Shown piece after piece: positions 44,137 to 51,764 of a DNA stretch of 64,000 nt (positions within the stretch are counted from its first letter, which is position 1; every line of letters begins with the position of its first letter). Location: the NCBI GenBank assembly GCA_903842345.1, contig CAIMLR010000003.1, forward strand, positions 62,001 through 126,000, given 5' to 3'. Under the pieces are notes generated by a model. It had not been told where the DNA came from and ran no database searches. It saw only the letters and a list, made by a program, of their open reading frames with translations. The position numbers and the translations under genes were made by a program. Source of the stretch: an uncultured Myxococcales bacterium. GTDB taxonomy: Bacteria > Myxococcota_A > UBA9042.

Positions 44137-44847
44137 TTGCGGCTCAGCGGCGTATGCGCGCTCAGCTTCCTTGCCGCTTGTACATCGCCGACGGCTGTGT
44201 CAAGTGCTTGGAATGACGCGCATTACGCCGCAGCGCTCGCGCTCCTGCAATCCTGTTCTGGCGACGCGACCCTGGGGCCTCTGCTCTTGACGCCCGGCCG
44301 CGACCGCTACGAAATCGCCACGCACCAAATCCAGACCTGCCTCAACGCTGCGAACGGTTGCGGCGCGGTTGAGACCTGCTTCGGCCTCGTCGTCACGCAG
44401 GACCCGACCTGCCAGCCCGGCTGCGACGGCGACAGCGCCATCACGTGCCGCACCAACTTCCGCTCGACGCTGAACTGTGCTCGGTTCGGCGCGACGTGCG
44501 TTGCCGGCGCGTGCGTCGATCCGCCCGGGAGCGTCACGCCCGACGGCGCGCTCACCTGCGAGGACAGCGTGACGCCGACCTGCCTCGACGGCGCCACCTG
44601 GCACGTGTGCGGCGCCAGCGTCGCCTGCGACAGCCGCCTCAGCGGCAGCACCTGCAGCGGCGGACAATGCATCCTCGGCACCGCGTGCAGTCCCGGCAAG
44701 TTCCTCGACGGCCTCGCGTGCGCCGGCAAGGCGCTCCGCGTCTGCGTTGCCGGCCGCATCGAGCAGGTCGACTGCACCGCGCTAGGCTTCACCGGCTGCG
44801 ACCCGTTCACGCGCGGGTGCAGCCCCAACCCGTTGTTGGCCCCATGA
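44137..44847 (+). CDS. Cys-rich lipoprotein
   Basis: Start TTG 44137, directly after the isomerase stop, supported by GGAG six bases upstream and by the signal LRLSGVCALSFLAAC (lipidated Cys15). 236 aa with about 25 further Cys (for example CQPGCDGDSAITCRTNF, CARFGATCVAGACVDPPG, CEDSVTPTCLDG). The pattern of a repeated L-x-x-G-x-x-C-V-x-G-x-x-x-x-x-x-D-C unit resembles short disulfide knots. No enzyme motif. The gene overlaps the next by ATGA, so four genes (isomerase, this one, the TPR protein and the membrane glycosyltransferase) form one tight unit. Confidence 0.72.
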   Translation: MRLSGVCALSFLAACTSPTAVSSAWNDAHYAAALALLQSCSGDATLGPLLLTPGRDRYEIATHQIQTCLNAANGCGAVETCFGLVVTQDPTCQPGCDGDSAITCRTNFRSTLNCARFGATCVAGACVDPPGSVTPDGALTCEDSVTPTCLDGATWHVCGASVACDSRLSGSTCSGGQCILGTACSPGKFLDGLACAGKALRVCVAGRIEQVDCTALGFTGCDPFTRGCSPNPLLAP

Positions 44848-46457
44848 AAAAGCTCGCACTCCTGTTGCTCCTGGTGCCCGTGCTCGCGTTGGCCAAGCCC
44901 AAGGCCAAGCCGTCGGCGCCGCTCCTGTCGCCGATTCGGTCCTTTGCGGGTGCGGATCTGGTGTGGTCGCTGCATGGCGAGCGCGTGCTGGGGCCGGAGT
45001 CCGCGGTGGTGATTGATCGCCTGGTGTCCCAGCCAGCGGGGCTGGGTAACGGCTGTACGATCGGCGATCTGACGCTCAAGGCGCGCACGGTTGAAGTGCA
45101 GGTCAAGTGCGCCGACGGGCCGCACCTCGCGCTGGCGAAGCTGACCGAAGGGCTGCCGTTCACTGTGGAACTTTGGCCCGATGCCGGCGAGGCGTACGCC
45201 GGAGTGCGCGATGAACTCGCTCAGCGCTTCAACGCCCACGCGGCGGAGATTCCGTTTGGCGCGGCGCGCGTGGCTGCGGGCGATGCCGGCCAGGTTGCCG
45301 CAGAGTTGGCGCCTTGGCATGCGGCGTCCACGGCACTTCTGGCTCAAGATCTGGCCAACGCCGCGACGGCGGTGGATCGCGGCATTGCGCAGGGGCCAGC
45401 GGCGCTGTCCGCGACGGCGGAGAATCGCCTCAAAGCGGCGGCGATTCTGACGGCAGTGCTGCGGGCAGAGGGCAAGGATTGGAAGGTCAAGGTCAAGCCG
45501 TTTCTCGCCGCGTCCCTGAAGGGCGCGTCCGTTGCCGAGGAATTGGCGGCGCGCGTGCTGCTGGGCAAGGCGCCGGATGCAGTCCATGTGGCCCTGGCGT
45601 GCGCGGCGGAGGCTGTGCCGTGTGACAACGCGCCGGTTGTGGATGCCCTGATCGCGGTTGGGCGTGCCGGCGACGCGGCCGAAGTGCTGGCGCCGCGCGC
45701 GGCCAAGCCGGATGCGCCGCTGGAGACGCTGCGCCTGACGCTTGGCGTCGCGGAGCTGGCGGGCAATCAACCGCTGTACCAGCAGCTTGCGACGCGCCTG
45801 ACGCAGCTGCGTCCCGATGACCTGCTCGGGTGGGACAACCTTGTTGCGGCGTACCTGCGGGCCGGCGATGCGCGCGCGGCGTTGCAGACTTTGCTGCAGG
45901 TGCCAGGCAAGGTCGCGGACGCGCCGGAGTTGCTTGTGCAGGTGGGCGCGCTCGTCGATGCGCTTTGGGATTTTGGCACGCCCGAGGCACTGTCACTGGA
46001 GCAACGCGCGGCGCTGCTGGCCTTGGCGCAACCGCCGCAGTCCGCGACCCGGCAACTGCTGCTGGCGCTGGCCGATGGCTGGCTGGGCAGGTTGGAAGGC
46101 CTCGACGCGCGGCTCGCGGTCCTGCCGGCGCAGCCGCACGTGGCGGCGTGGCGCGCGTGCGTGGCGCTGGCGGAGCATCGGCTGGACGACGCGCACAAGC
46201 TGCTCGATCCGCTCCAAGGCGAGGCGTTGACCGAGCCCCTGGTGCTCGCGGCGCAGTTGGAGATGGCGCTGCAGGACCCGGAAGCGACGGATGTCCGCAT
46301 CGACGAACTGCGCAAGGCGTGGCTGGCGGCGGAAGTGCGCCATGGCCGACTGGGACGCAGCGCGCGGAGCCAACGTTGGGAAGTCGCGCTGGAACTGCGC
46401 ACGTGGGGGCTGGAGCCGCCGGTGCGTTGGCCGTTGACGGGGCGCCTCGGCCGATGA
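44844..46457 (+). CDS. Secreted helical-repeat (TPR-like) protein
   Basis: 537 aa from ATG 44844, overlapping the previous stop by ATGA. Signal peptide MKKLALLLLLVPVLALA, then KPKAKPSAP. From about residue 95 to the end the protein is a chain of Ala/Leu-rich helical pairs with TPR-like spacing (ELAPWHAASTALLAQDLANA, AAEVLAPRAAKPDAPLETLRL, LYQQLATRLTQLRPDDLLGW, NLVAAYLRAGDARAALQTLL), suggesting protein-protein interaction in the periplasm. No catalytic motif. Tight coupling with the membrane glycosyltransferase behind it suggests they may work together in envelope assembly, but this is context only. Confidence 0.6.
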   Translation: MKKLALLLLLVPVLALAKPKAKPSAPLLSPIRSFAGADLVWSLHGERVLGPESAVVIDRLVSQPAGLGNGCTIGDLTLKARTVEVQVKCADGPHLALAKLTEGLPFTVELWPDAGEAYAGVRDELAQRFNAHAAEIPFGAARVAAGDAGQVAAELAPWHAASTALLAQDLANAATAVDRGIAQGPAALSATAENRLKAAAILTAVLRAEGKDWKVKVKPFLAASLKGASVAEELAARVLLGKAPDAVHVALACAAEAVPCDNAPVVDALIAVGRAGDAAEVLAPRAAKPDAPLETLRLTLGVAELAGNQPLYQQLATRLTQLRPDDLLGWDNLVAAYLRAGDARAALQTLLQVPGKVADAPELLVQVGALVDALWDFGTPEALSLEQRAALLALAQPPQSATRQLLLALADGWLGRLEGLDARLAVLPAQPHVAAWRACVALAEHRLDDAHKLLDPLQGEALTEPLVLAAQLEMALQDPEATDVRIDELRKAWLAAEVRHGRLGRSARSQRWEVALELRTWGLEPPVRWPLTGRLGR

Positions 46458-47806
46458 AGCCGCTGGCCCGCAACCTCGCGCCGGTCCTCGGCGTTGTCGC
46501 GCTGGCGTGCGGTTGGCTGTGGCTGCAGTGGCCGCAAATTGCGTTGCAGCCCGGGGATGAGCCACTTTACATTCTGGACGGCCAGCGCCTGCTGGACGGC
46601 GCCGCGCTGTATCGCGACGTCTTCCTCGCGCATCCGCCGCTGCGCGCCTGGCAGACCGCGGCGGTTCTCGCCATGGGCGCGCCGCTCGGCTGGGCCAAGG
46701 TGTTCTCGCCGCTCGCGACCCTGACGGCTGCGCTCCTGACGTGGCATTTCCTGCGCCGCGCGGCCGATGACCGTACCGCGCTGCTGGCCGCGGCCCTGCT
46801 CCTGTGCGCCAACGTCGTGCTCCAGCACGGCGCGCAGTTTGTCGGCGTCGAGCAGGCGCTGAGCGCGGCCGTCCTCGCCACGGTGCTCGCGCTCGCCCAT
46901 CGTTGGCTGCTGGCCGGTCTGTGCCTTGGCCTGGCGTCGCAATGGGCGCTGCACGTCGGCCTCCTCGCGCTGCCCATGCTGTTCTGGGCGTGGCAGGACC
47001 GCGCGCTCCGGCCATTCGTGCTTGGTCTCACGTTGGGACTTCTGCCGCTGGCGTTTGAGCTCGTGTGGTTTGGCGCGCCGATGCGCGACCAGGTCCTGGT
47101 CTATCACGTCCGCAAGGTCAGCCAGATGGCGGTGACGCGGACCCCGGCGCGGATCTGGCCGTTCGTCCTGGCGCATCTGCCGCTGCTGCTCCTGGCGCTC
47201 GTCGGCGTGTGGCGCGGCCCGGTGCTGGCCCGCCGGCTGGGGTTCGCGGGGCTGGCGGCGCTCGGCCTGCTGCTCCTGTGGCCGCGGCTGCAAACGTACT
47301 ATTTCCTGCTGCCCATTCCGTGGCTCGCCATGGCCGCGGCGTTGACGTGGCACGGGCTGCCCGCCGTGTGGTTGCGGCGCGCCCTGTTGCTGGGTCTCGC
47401 GCTCGCCGCCGTGCCGTCCGCGCGTGACGCGTTGGACCGGCGCGCGCGCGGGTTGTTGGTCCAGCCGGAGATGACGCGTCTCGCCGCGCAGGTCCAGACG
47501 CTCGCGGCGGGTTCGCCGATCTGGGGCGACGGCGCGCTCGTGCCGCTCCTCGCCCTGCGCACGGGCCTGCCTGTCGCGTTGGGCGATACGGATTTGAATG
47601 CCCAGCGTTTTCTGTCGGGCGCCACGGCGCCGGACGCCCATCTGACCGCGGTGCTGGCGCAAAAACCGCTGATTGTGCTGGTCCCGCGCCATGGCATTGA
47701 TCAAGTCCCGGCGTTTCACGAGCGCCTGCTGCGCGATTGCGACGTGGTCGGGCAATTCGACGCGCCCGCCGCAAACTTCGCCGGACTGTTGCTTCGCCCC
47801 CGTTGA
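46454..47806 (+). CDS. GT-C-type membrane glycosyltransferase (ArnT/PMT-like)
   Basis: Polytopic membrane protein of 450 aa from ATG 46454, overlapping the previous gene by ATGA. The extracytoplasmic loop after the first helix reads [20 protein letters not shown], then [13 protein letters not shown]. This is the D-E-x-x-Y...G...YRD...H-P-P-L layout of GT-C enzymes that use polyprenyl-phosphate sugars; the acidic pair is the catalytic site in the family. About nine to eleven hydrophobic helices follow, then a short soluble end ([19 protein letters not shown]). Likely substrate donor would be made by a DPM-type synthase such as the one at 10932-11663. Acceptor unknown. Confidence 0.68.
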   Translation: MKPLARNLAPVLGVVALACGWLWLQWPQIALQPGDEPLYILDGQRLLDGAALYRDVFLAHPPLRAWQTAAVLAMGAPLGWAKVFSPLATLTAALLTWHFLRRAADDRTALLAAALLLCANVVLQHGAQFVGVEQALSAAVLATVLALAHRWLLAGLCLGLASQWALHVGLLALPMLFWAWQDRALRPFVLGLTLGLLPLAFELVWFGAPMRDQVLVYHVRKVSQMAVTRTPARIWPFVLAHLPLLLLALVGVWRGPVLARRLGFAGLAALGLLLLWPRLQTYYFLLPIPWLAMAAALTWHGLPAVWLRRALLLGLALAAVPSARDALDRRARGLLVQPEMTRLAAQVQTLAAGSPIWGDGALVPLLALRTGLPVALGDTDLNAQRFLSGATAPDAHLTAVLAQKPLIVLVPRHGIDQVPAFHERLLRDCDVVGQFDAPAANFAGLLLRPR

Positions 47807-47832
47807 ATTGCGCGCGCAGCCTCGGCTACTCT
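47803..47832 (+). promoter_or_regulatory. Candidate promoter of purEK
   Basis: -35 TTGAAT (47803-47808), 18-bp spacer, -10 TACTCT (47827-47832), about 37 bp before ATG 47869. It lies at the stop of the preceding gene. Confidence 0.4.
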
Positions 47833-47868
47833 TCCCGCCCCCATCGGCAGGGGATTGGGACCATCGCC

Positions 47869-48351
47869 ATGGAACATCCGCAAGTCGGCATCATCATGGG
47901 CAGCCAGAGCGATTGGGAGACCATGCGCCACGCGGCTGAAATGCTGACGGAGCTGGGCGTCCTGCACGAGTGTCGCGTGGTTTCCGCGCACCGCACGCCG
48001 GATCTGCTGTTTGAATACGCTGAGGGTGCTGCTGCGCGCGGGATCTGCGTCATCATCGCCGGTGCCGGCGGCGCGGCGCATCTGCCGGGCATGACGGCGG
48101 CCAAGACGCTCTTGCCGGTCCTTGGCGTGCCGGTCCAGTCCAAGGCCCTCAACGGCCTGGATTCCCTCCTTTCCATCGTGCAGATGCCCAAGGGCGTCCC
48201 GGTGGCGACGCTTGCAATCGGCAACGCGGGCGCGGCCAACGCCGGGCTGCTGGCGGCGCAGATTCTCGCCATCAACGACGCGGCCTTGCGTGTGCGCCTG
48301 CAAGCGCGGCGTGACGACGAAGAGCGGCGCGTGCGGGAGACCGAGCTGTGA
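47869..48351 (+). CDS. purE: N5-carboxyaminoimidazole ribonucleotide mutase
   Basis: Purine biosynthesis enzyme converting N5-CAIR to CAIR. ATG 47869 (160 aa, typical of class I PurE). [20 protein letters not shown] (residues 7-26) carries the phosphate-binding GSxSDW motif. [17 protein letters not shown] (about 38-54) carries the essential His. [28 protein letters not shown] and [19 protein letters not shown] complete the family pattern. The next gene, purK, starts inside its last codons (GTGA overlap). Pairing with PurK indicates the bacterial two-step route, not the single-step class II enzyme. Confidence 0.96.
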   Translation: MEHPQVGIIMGSQSDWETMRHAAEMLTELGVLHECRVVSAHRTPDLLFEYAEGAAARGICVIIAGAGGAAHLPGMTAAKTLLPVLGVPVQSKALNGLDSLLSIVQMPKGVPVATLAIGNAGAANAGLLAAQILAINDAALRVRLQARRDDEERRVRETEL

Positions 48352-49496
48352 AAACCGCGGCCATCGTCCCAGGCCAGACGCTCGGCATCCTCGGCGGCGG
48401 TCAACTCGGCAAGATGATCGCCATCGAAGCGCGGCGCATGGGCTACCGCGTCAAGGTGCTGGACCCAGACACGGCGTGCCCGGCGTCAGAAGTGGCGGAA
48501 GTGGTGCAGGGCGCGTGGAGCGACCCGACGGCGGCGCTTGAACTGGCAATGGGCTGCGACGTCCTGACGCTGGAGACTGAGCACGTGCCGTACGCGGTGC
48601 TGGCGGAAATCGAACGCATCCGGCCGCTGCGGCCGTCCGCGCAGGTCCTGCGGACAATCCAGGATCGCTACGATCAGCGACATTTCCTGCACCGGCACGA
48701 CTTGCCGCAGACGCGGTGGGCCAACGTCGAGAGCCTCGCGCAGCTGCGGGCGGCGCTCCCGGACATCGGCGTGCCGGCGATTCTCAAGCGGCGGACGGGC
48801 GGGTATGACGGTCGCGCGCAGGTGCGCATCTACGCGCCCGACGAGGCCGACGCGGCTTGGCAAGCCCTGGGGCAGGCGCCGTGCATCCTGGAGGCGTTCG
48901 TCGATTTCACCGCGGAGTTGTCCGTTGTGCTGGCGCGTTCCGCGCAGGGCGAGATTCGCTTCTTCGCGACGGCGGAAAACGTGCACAAGCAGGGCATCCT
49001 GCACACGACGGTTGCGCCGGCGCGGTTTTCCCAGGGGACCCGTGCGCGTGCGGAGGATCTCGCAACGCGTGCCGCGGTGGCCTTGGAGATCGTAGGCGTG
49101 CTCACGGTCGAGTTTTTCCTGACCCGTGATGACGCGCTGCTCATCAACGAGATGGCGCCGCGCGTGCACAACAGCGGCCACGTGACGCTCGGCGCGTGCG
49201 TGACGTCGCAATTTGAACAGCAACTGCGCGCCGTCTGTGGCCTGCCGCTCGGTTCGCAGCACCAACACGCGCCCGCCGCGATGGTCAATCTGCTGGGCGA
49301 CCTGTGGGCCAAGGGCGAGCCGAATTTCATGGCGATCCTGGCGGAGCCGCGGGCGCACTTGCATCTGTACGGCAAGCGCGTGGCCCATCCCGGGCGGAAG
49401 ATGGGCCACATCACGGTGCTGTCCAACGATACGGACGAGGCGCTCGCGGTTGCGGAGCGGCTCCACGGCCAACTCGTGCGGGCGGCTGAAGGCTAG
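48348..49496 (+). CDS. purK: N5-carboxyaminoimidazole ribonucleotide synthetase
   Basis: ATP-grasp enzyme that carboxylates aminoimidazole ribonucleotide with bicarbonate, supplying PurE. GTG start 48348 with four-base overlap (382 aa). N-terminal [24 protein letters not shown] (about 9-32), then [11 protein letters not shown], the ATP-grasp segment [19 protein letters not shown] (about 140-158) and [36 protein letters not shown] (about 245-280) with the metal-binding Glu and Asn. Its stop (TAG, 49494-49496) overlaps the stop of the convergent gene at 49493 through a shared CTAG. Confidence 0.96.
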   Translation: MKTAAIVPGQTLGILGGGQLGKMIAIEARRMGYRVKVLDPDTACPASEVAEVVQGAWSDPTAALELAMGCDVLTLETEHVPYAVLAEIERIRPLRPSAQVLRTIQDRYDQRHFLHRHDLPQTRWANVESLAQLRAALPDIGVPAILKRRTGGYDGRAQVRIYAPDEADAAWQALGQAPCILEAFVDFTAELSVVLARSAQGEIRFFATAENVHKQGILHTTVAPARFSQGTRARAEDLATRAAVALEIVGVLTVEFFLTRDDALLINEMAPRVHNSGHVTLGACVTSQFEQQLRAVCGLPLGSQHQHAPAAMVNLLGDLWAKGEPNFMAILAEPRAHLHLYGKRVAHPGRKMGHITVLSNDTDEALAVAERLHGQLVRAAEG

Positions 49497-50563
49497 AACG
49501 TGCAAGCCGCCTGGCATGCGACCATGGTGGCAAAGACCTGGTTGCACTGTTTGCCGCAGCCACAGCCGCTGGCGGTGACGCAGGTTTTGCCGTCAAAGAC
49601 GTAGCCGACGACCATCGCGCACGCGCCAAAGCTGTTCGGGTCGACGGTGGGGCAGCTGTCCGGTTGGGTCGTGCACGTGCCGGCTTTGTCGGCGACGAGG
49701 CACATCGCGCCGCACGGGCAGACGTTGGCGCCCTTGCACGTGCCGGTGCCCTTGGGGCAATCGCTGTCGATCCAGCATTCGCCGGCTTTCAATTCAGCCT
49801 GGGACTTGCACTTGTCTGGGCCGTGGACGCAGGAATCGCCCGCGGCGCAGCTTGTGCCGTTCGCGCAGCAGCCGCCCGGTTTGTCGATGCAGCTGCCCAT
49901 CTTGTCGGCGACAAGGCACATCGCGCCGCACGGGCACACGCTCGCGCCCTGACACGTGCCGATCTTGCAGTCATCGTCGCTCCAGCACTGGCCGCCCATG
50001 CTGGCGTGCGGCTTGCACTGGCTTTTGCTGATGACGCACTGCTCGCTGTTGAGGCAGCCGCCCTTGTCGCCGCCGCAGCACGTTCCGGCGTTGTCGCTGC
50101 ATTTGCCGACCAACCAACCGACGCTGCAGTCCGCGGTGCACGGGCACACGAACGCGCCTTCGCACTTGCCGCTCGTGCAGTCGCCGTCCTTCCAGCATTC
50201 GCCGGCTTTGGGCAGCGGCACGCAGTCTTTGCCGGGGATGCACACGGTGTTTGCCGGGCAGGCTTTGTCGTTTTGGCAGCAGCCGTTGTCGACATCCGGG
50301 GTGATCGGCACGTCGGGCGGGCCAACGTCCATCGTGCCCGTGTCGCCCGTTCCGGTATCGGCGGCGTCAGTCGCGCTGTCAGGAAAGGCGTCAACTTGCT
50401 GCAGTTCATTGTCGATCGTGTCCGTCCCGACGGCGTCAACCAACGCGTCCGTGCCACTCACGTCGGCGATCGCATCTGCCGCTGCGCCGTCCGTGCCCGT
50501 GTTGGATCCGCAGGCGGAAAGGACGAGGCTGAAGACGAGAGAGCCAAAGAAAATGCGCTGCAT
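49493..50563 (-). CDS. Lipoprotein with Cys-rich repeats and a Kunitz-like C-terminal domain
   Basis: Surface lipoprotein, 356 aa. ATG 50563 has GGAGG five bases upstream. MQRIFFGSLVFSLVLSAC gives the lipidated Cys18. An Asp/Thr-rich linker (about 22-92) follows. Then come three repeats of about 60 residues (AGECWKDGDCTSGKCEG; GGQCWSDDDCKIGTCQG; AGECWIDSDCPKGTGTCKG), each followed by xVCPC and a later Cys pair. The C-terminus (about 310-356: SFGACAMVVGYVFDGKTC, then [24 protein letters not shown]) has the Cys and aromatic spacing of the Kunitz/BPTI fold, in which the loop binds serine proteases. A protease-inhibitor or adhesion role is possible. It shares a divergent promoter region with the PncC/CinA gene. 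Confidence 0.78.
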   Translation of the reverse strand: MQRIFFGSLVFSLVLSACGSNTGTDGAAADAIADVSGTDALVDAVGTDTIDNELQQVDAFPDSATDAADTGTGDTGTMDVGPPDVPITPDVDNGCCQNDKACPANTVCIPGKDCVPLPKAGECWKDGDCTSGKCEGAFVCPCTADCSVGWLVGKCSDNAGTCCGGDKGGCLNSEQCVISKSQCKPHASMGGQCWSDDDCKIGTCQGASVCPCGAMCLVADKMGSCIDKPGGCCANGTSCAAGDSCVHGPDKCKSQAELKAGECWIDSDCPKGTGTCKGANVCPCGAMCLVADKAGTCTTQPDSCPTVDPNSFGACAMVVGYVFDGKTCVTASGCGCGKQCNQVFATMVACQAACTF

Positions 50564-50586
50564 GGGAGCCTCCAAGACTTGAGTTC

Positions 50587-50615
50587 AGGTTAGGCGACGC
50601 AGGTGCTTGCAGCAA
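50587..50615 (-). promoter_or_regulatory. Promoter of the Kunitz-like lipoprotein gene
   Basis: Minus strand: -35 TTGCTG (50610-50615), 17-bp spacer, -10 TAACCT (AGGTTA at 50587-50592 on the plus strand), 24 bp from the ATG at 50563. The -35 lies in the palindrome shared with the opposite promoter. Confidence 0.5.
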
Positions 50616-50617
50616 GC
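50605..50617. repeat. Palindrome GCTTGC-A-GCAAGC at the shared -35 of two divergent promoters
   Basis: Perfect six-base arms around a single A. Both opposing -35 hexamers (TTGCAG rightward, TTGCTG leftward) overlap within it, so one protein binding here could control both genes. Confidence 0.6.
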
Positions 50618-50636
50618 GGCCCGGGACCGATACGCT
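50607..50636 (+). promoter_or_regulatory. Promoter of the PncC/CinA gene
   Basis: -35 TTGCAG (50607-50612), 18-bp spacer, -10 TACGCT (50631-50636), 18 bp before ATG 50654. Confidence 0.45.
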
Positions 50637-50653
50637 CGCACGGCGAGGTGAAG

Positions 50654-51190
50654 ATGCCGGTGGCACTGCGCGACGAGGACCTGATGACACAAGCCATCGC
50701 GCACGCCGCGGCGACGCTCGACGCTTTGCAGGCCATTGGCGCGACGGTCGCGACCGCGGAATCGTGTACGGGTGGCCTGATTGGCCATCTGCTGACGGAA
50801 GTGCCCGGCGCGAGCCAAAGCTTCCTCGGCGCGGCCGTCGTGTATGCCAACGCGGCCAAGGAGGCGATTCTCGGCGTCGATTCCGGGCTGCTGCAAACCC
50901 ATGGCGCGGTCAGCGAACCCGTGGCGCAAGCCATGGCCGATGGCGCGCGTCAGCGATTTGCCAGTAGCGTCGCAGTGGCGACTTCGGGCATTGCCGGTCC
51001 GGACGGTGGCACGGCACACAAGCCGGTTGGCACGCTGTGTCTCGCGCTGAGCGCTGCCGAGGGCAGCCGCGCCTGGACTGTGCATTTCCCCGGCCTTACC
51101 CGCGCCGCGTTCAAGCGCGCAGCCGCGGACGCCGCGCTCGCCGCCGTACGCGCGTGGGCGCAAGCTGGTCACAGCGCGTCTCCGGACTGA
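50654..51190 (+). CDS. Nicotinamide-nucleotide amidase, PncC/CinA C-terminal type
   Basis: Enzyme of NAD salvage that deamidates nicotinamide mononucleotide. ATG 50654 with GAGG five bases upstream (178 aa); the frame extends to 50603. The family signature TVATAESCTGGLIGHLLTEV is at about residues 32-51. ASQSFLGAAVVYANAAKEAI and the later SVAVATSGIAGPDGGTAHKP, then VGTLCLAL, complete the CinA C-terminal pattern. The N-terminal CinA half is absent, so it corresponds to a stand-alone PncC. Its 3' end overlaps the convergent Asp-rich lipoprotein gene by 22 bp. Confidence 0.9.
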   Translation: MPVALRDEDLMTQAIAHAAATLDALQAIGATVATAESCTGGLIGHLLTEVPGASQSFLGAAVVYANAAKEAILGVDSGLLQTHGAVSEPVAQAMADGARQRFASSVAVATSGIAGPDGGTAHKPVGTLCLALSAAEGSRAWTVHFPGLTRAAFKRAAADAALAAVRAWAQAGHSASPD

Positions 51191-51525
51191 GTCGCATCCA
51201 CCGCAACGTCGATCGTCACTTCGCCAGGAATGTCAGCGGTCGCACTGTCCGGAAGGGTGACGGCGTCGCTGCCGTACGCATCAGACGCATCGGCAGGCGC
51301 GGCATCTGCGCCACCGGCGGTCACTTCGCTGGAGAACTGGTTGCCCGCATCGGTCACGCCGCCCGTCCCGCCCTGGGCATCGTCGGCTTTGCCGGCCATG
51401 TCTGTGTTCGTGGAGGACTTCTCCGGTGTCGGCACCGGATTGACCATGCAACTGCCCAGCGACGCGCAAAGCAGCATCAGCAGGAACCGGCTGGGAGGGC
51501 GAGCATTGGGGGCAAAATGCGGCAT
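51169..51525 (-). CDS. Small Asp-rich lipoprotein
   Basis: 118 aa. ATG 51525 has GAGG five bases upstream. PPSRFLLMLLCASLGSCMVN supplies a lipobox (L-G-S-C, Cys26) after a basic start. The mature part is low-complexity, rich in Asp, Ala, Thr and Gly (GGADAAPADASDAYGSDAV), with no folded domain visible, resembling only the linker part of the larger lipoproteins in the window. It may be a remnant of a longer lipoprotein or a simple surface spacer. The 12-bp inverted repeat lies just upstream of its start. Confidence 0.6.
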   Translation of the reverse strand: MPHFAPNARPPSRFLLMLLCASLGSCMVNPVPTPEKSSTNTDMAGKADDAQGGTGGVTDAGNQFSSEVTAGGADAAPADASDAYGSDAVTLPDSATADIPGEVTIDVAVDATQSGDAL

Positions 51526-51545
51526 GAATACCTCAAGAGAGAGCA

Positions 51546-51585
51546 GACCCGAACTGGCCGAGGCGCACCCGGACCAGTTCGGGTC
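51546..51585. repeat. Perfect 12-bp inverted repeat upstream of the small Asp-rich lipoprotein gene
   Basis: Arms GACCCGAACTGG (51546-51557) and CCAGTTCGGGTC (51574-51585), loop 16 bases. It ends 21 bp upstream of the leftward start codon, in its leader or promoter. No T-run follows on either strand. Confidence 0.6.
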
Positions 51586-51690
51586 GGTCCAGACTCAGGC
51601 TTATTGCCAAGCAAACACCGTGCCAGCACGCGCGGCAAATGCAAGCCCATGCGCATCAGCGGGTTTCGCCCAATCGTCACGCGTGGGCTC

Positions 51691-51718
51691 TTGGGCGCGT
51701 GTTGAGATTTCCTACACC
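51691..51718 (+). promoter_or_regulatory. Promoter of the kinase/enhancer-binding fusion gene
   Basis: -35 TTGGGC (51691-51696), 16-bp spacer, -10 TACACC (51713-51718). A dyad follows directly (51720-51736), over the expected transcription start. Confidence 0.5.
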
Positions 51719-51719
51719 C

Positions 51720-51736
51720 TGTGGCAATCTGCCACA
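51720..51736 (+). promoter_or_regulatory. Operator-like dyad TGTGGCA-ATC-TGCCACA
   Basis: Perfect 7-bp arms around ATC. It lies immediately downstream of the -10 box and about 28 bp before the start codon, where a bound repressor or the gene's own product would control the start of transcription. It is not a sigma-54 promoter: the GG and GC doublets are not at -24/-12 spacing. Confidence 0.6.
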
Positions 51737-51764
51737 CATGCGGCTCCTGCCGCCGGAGCGTCCG

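Noticed and set aside
51720-51736. Possible sigma-54 promoter TGGCA...GCCA before the fusion regulator
   Set aside because: The GG and GC doublets are 6 bp apart, not the 10 bp needed for -24/-12. The dyad symmetry explains the match.
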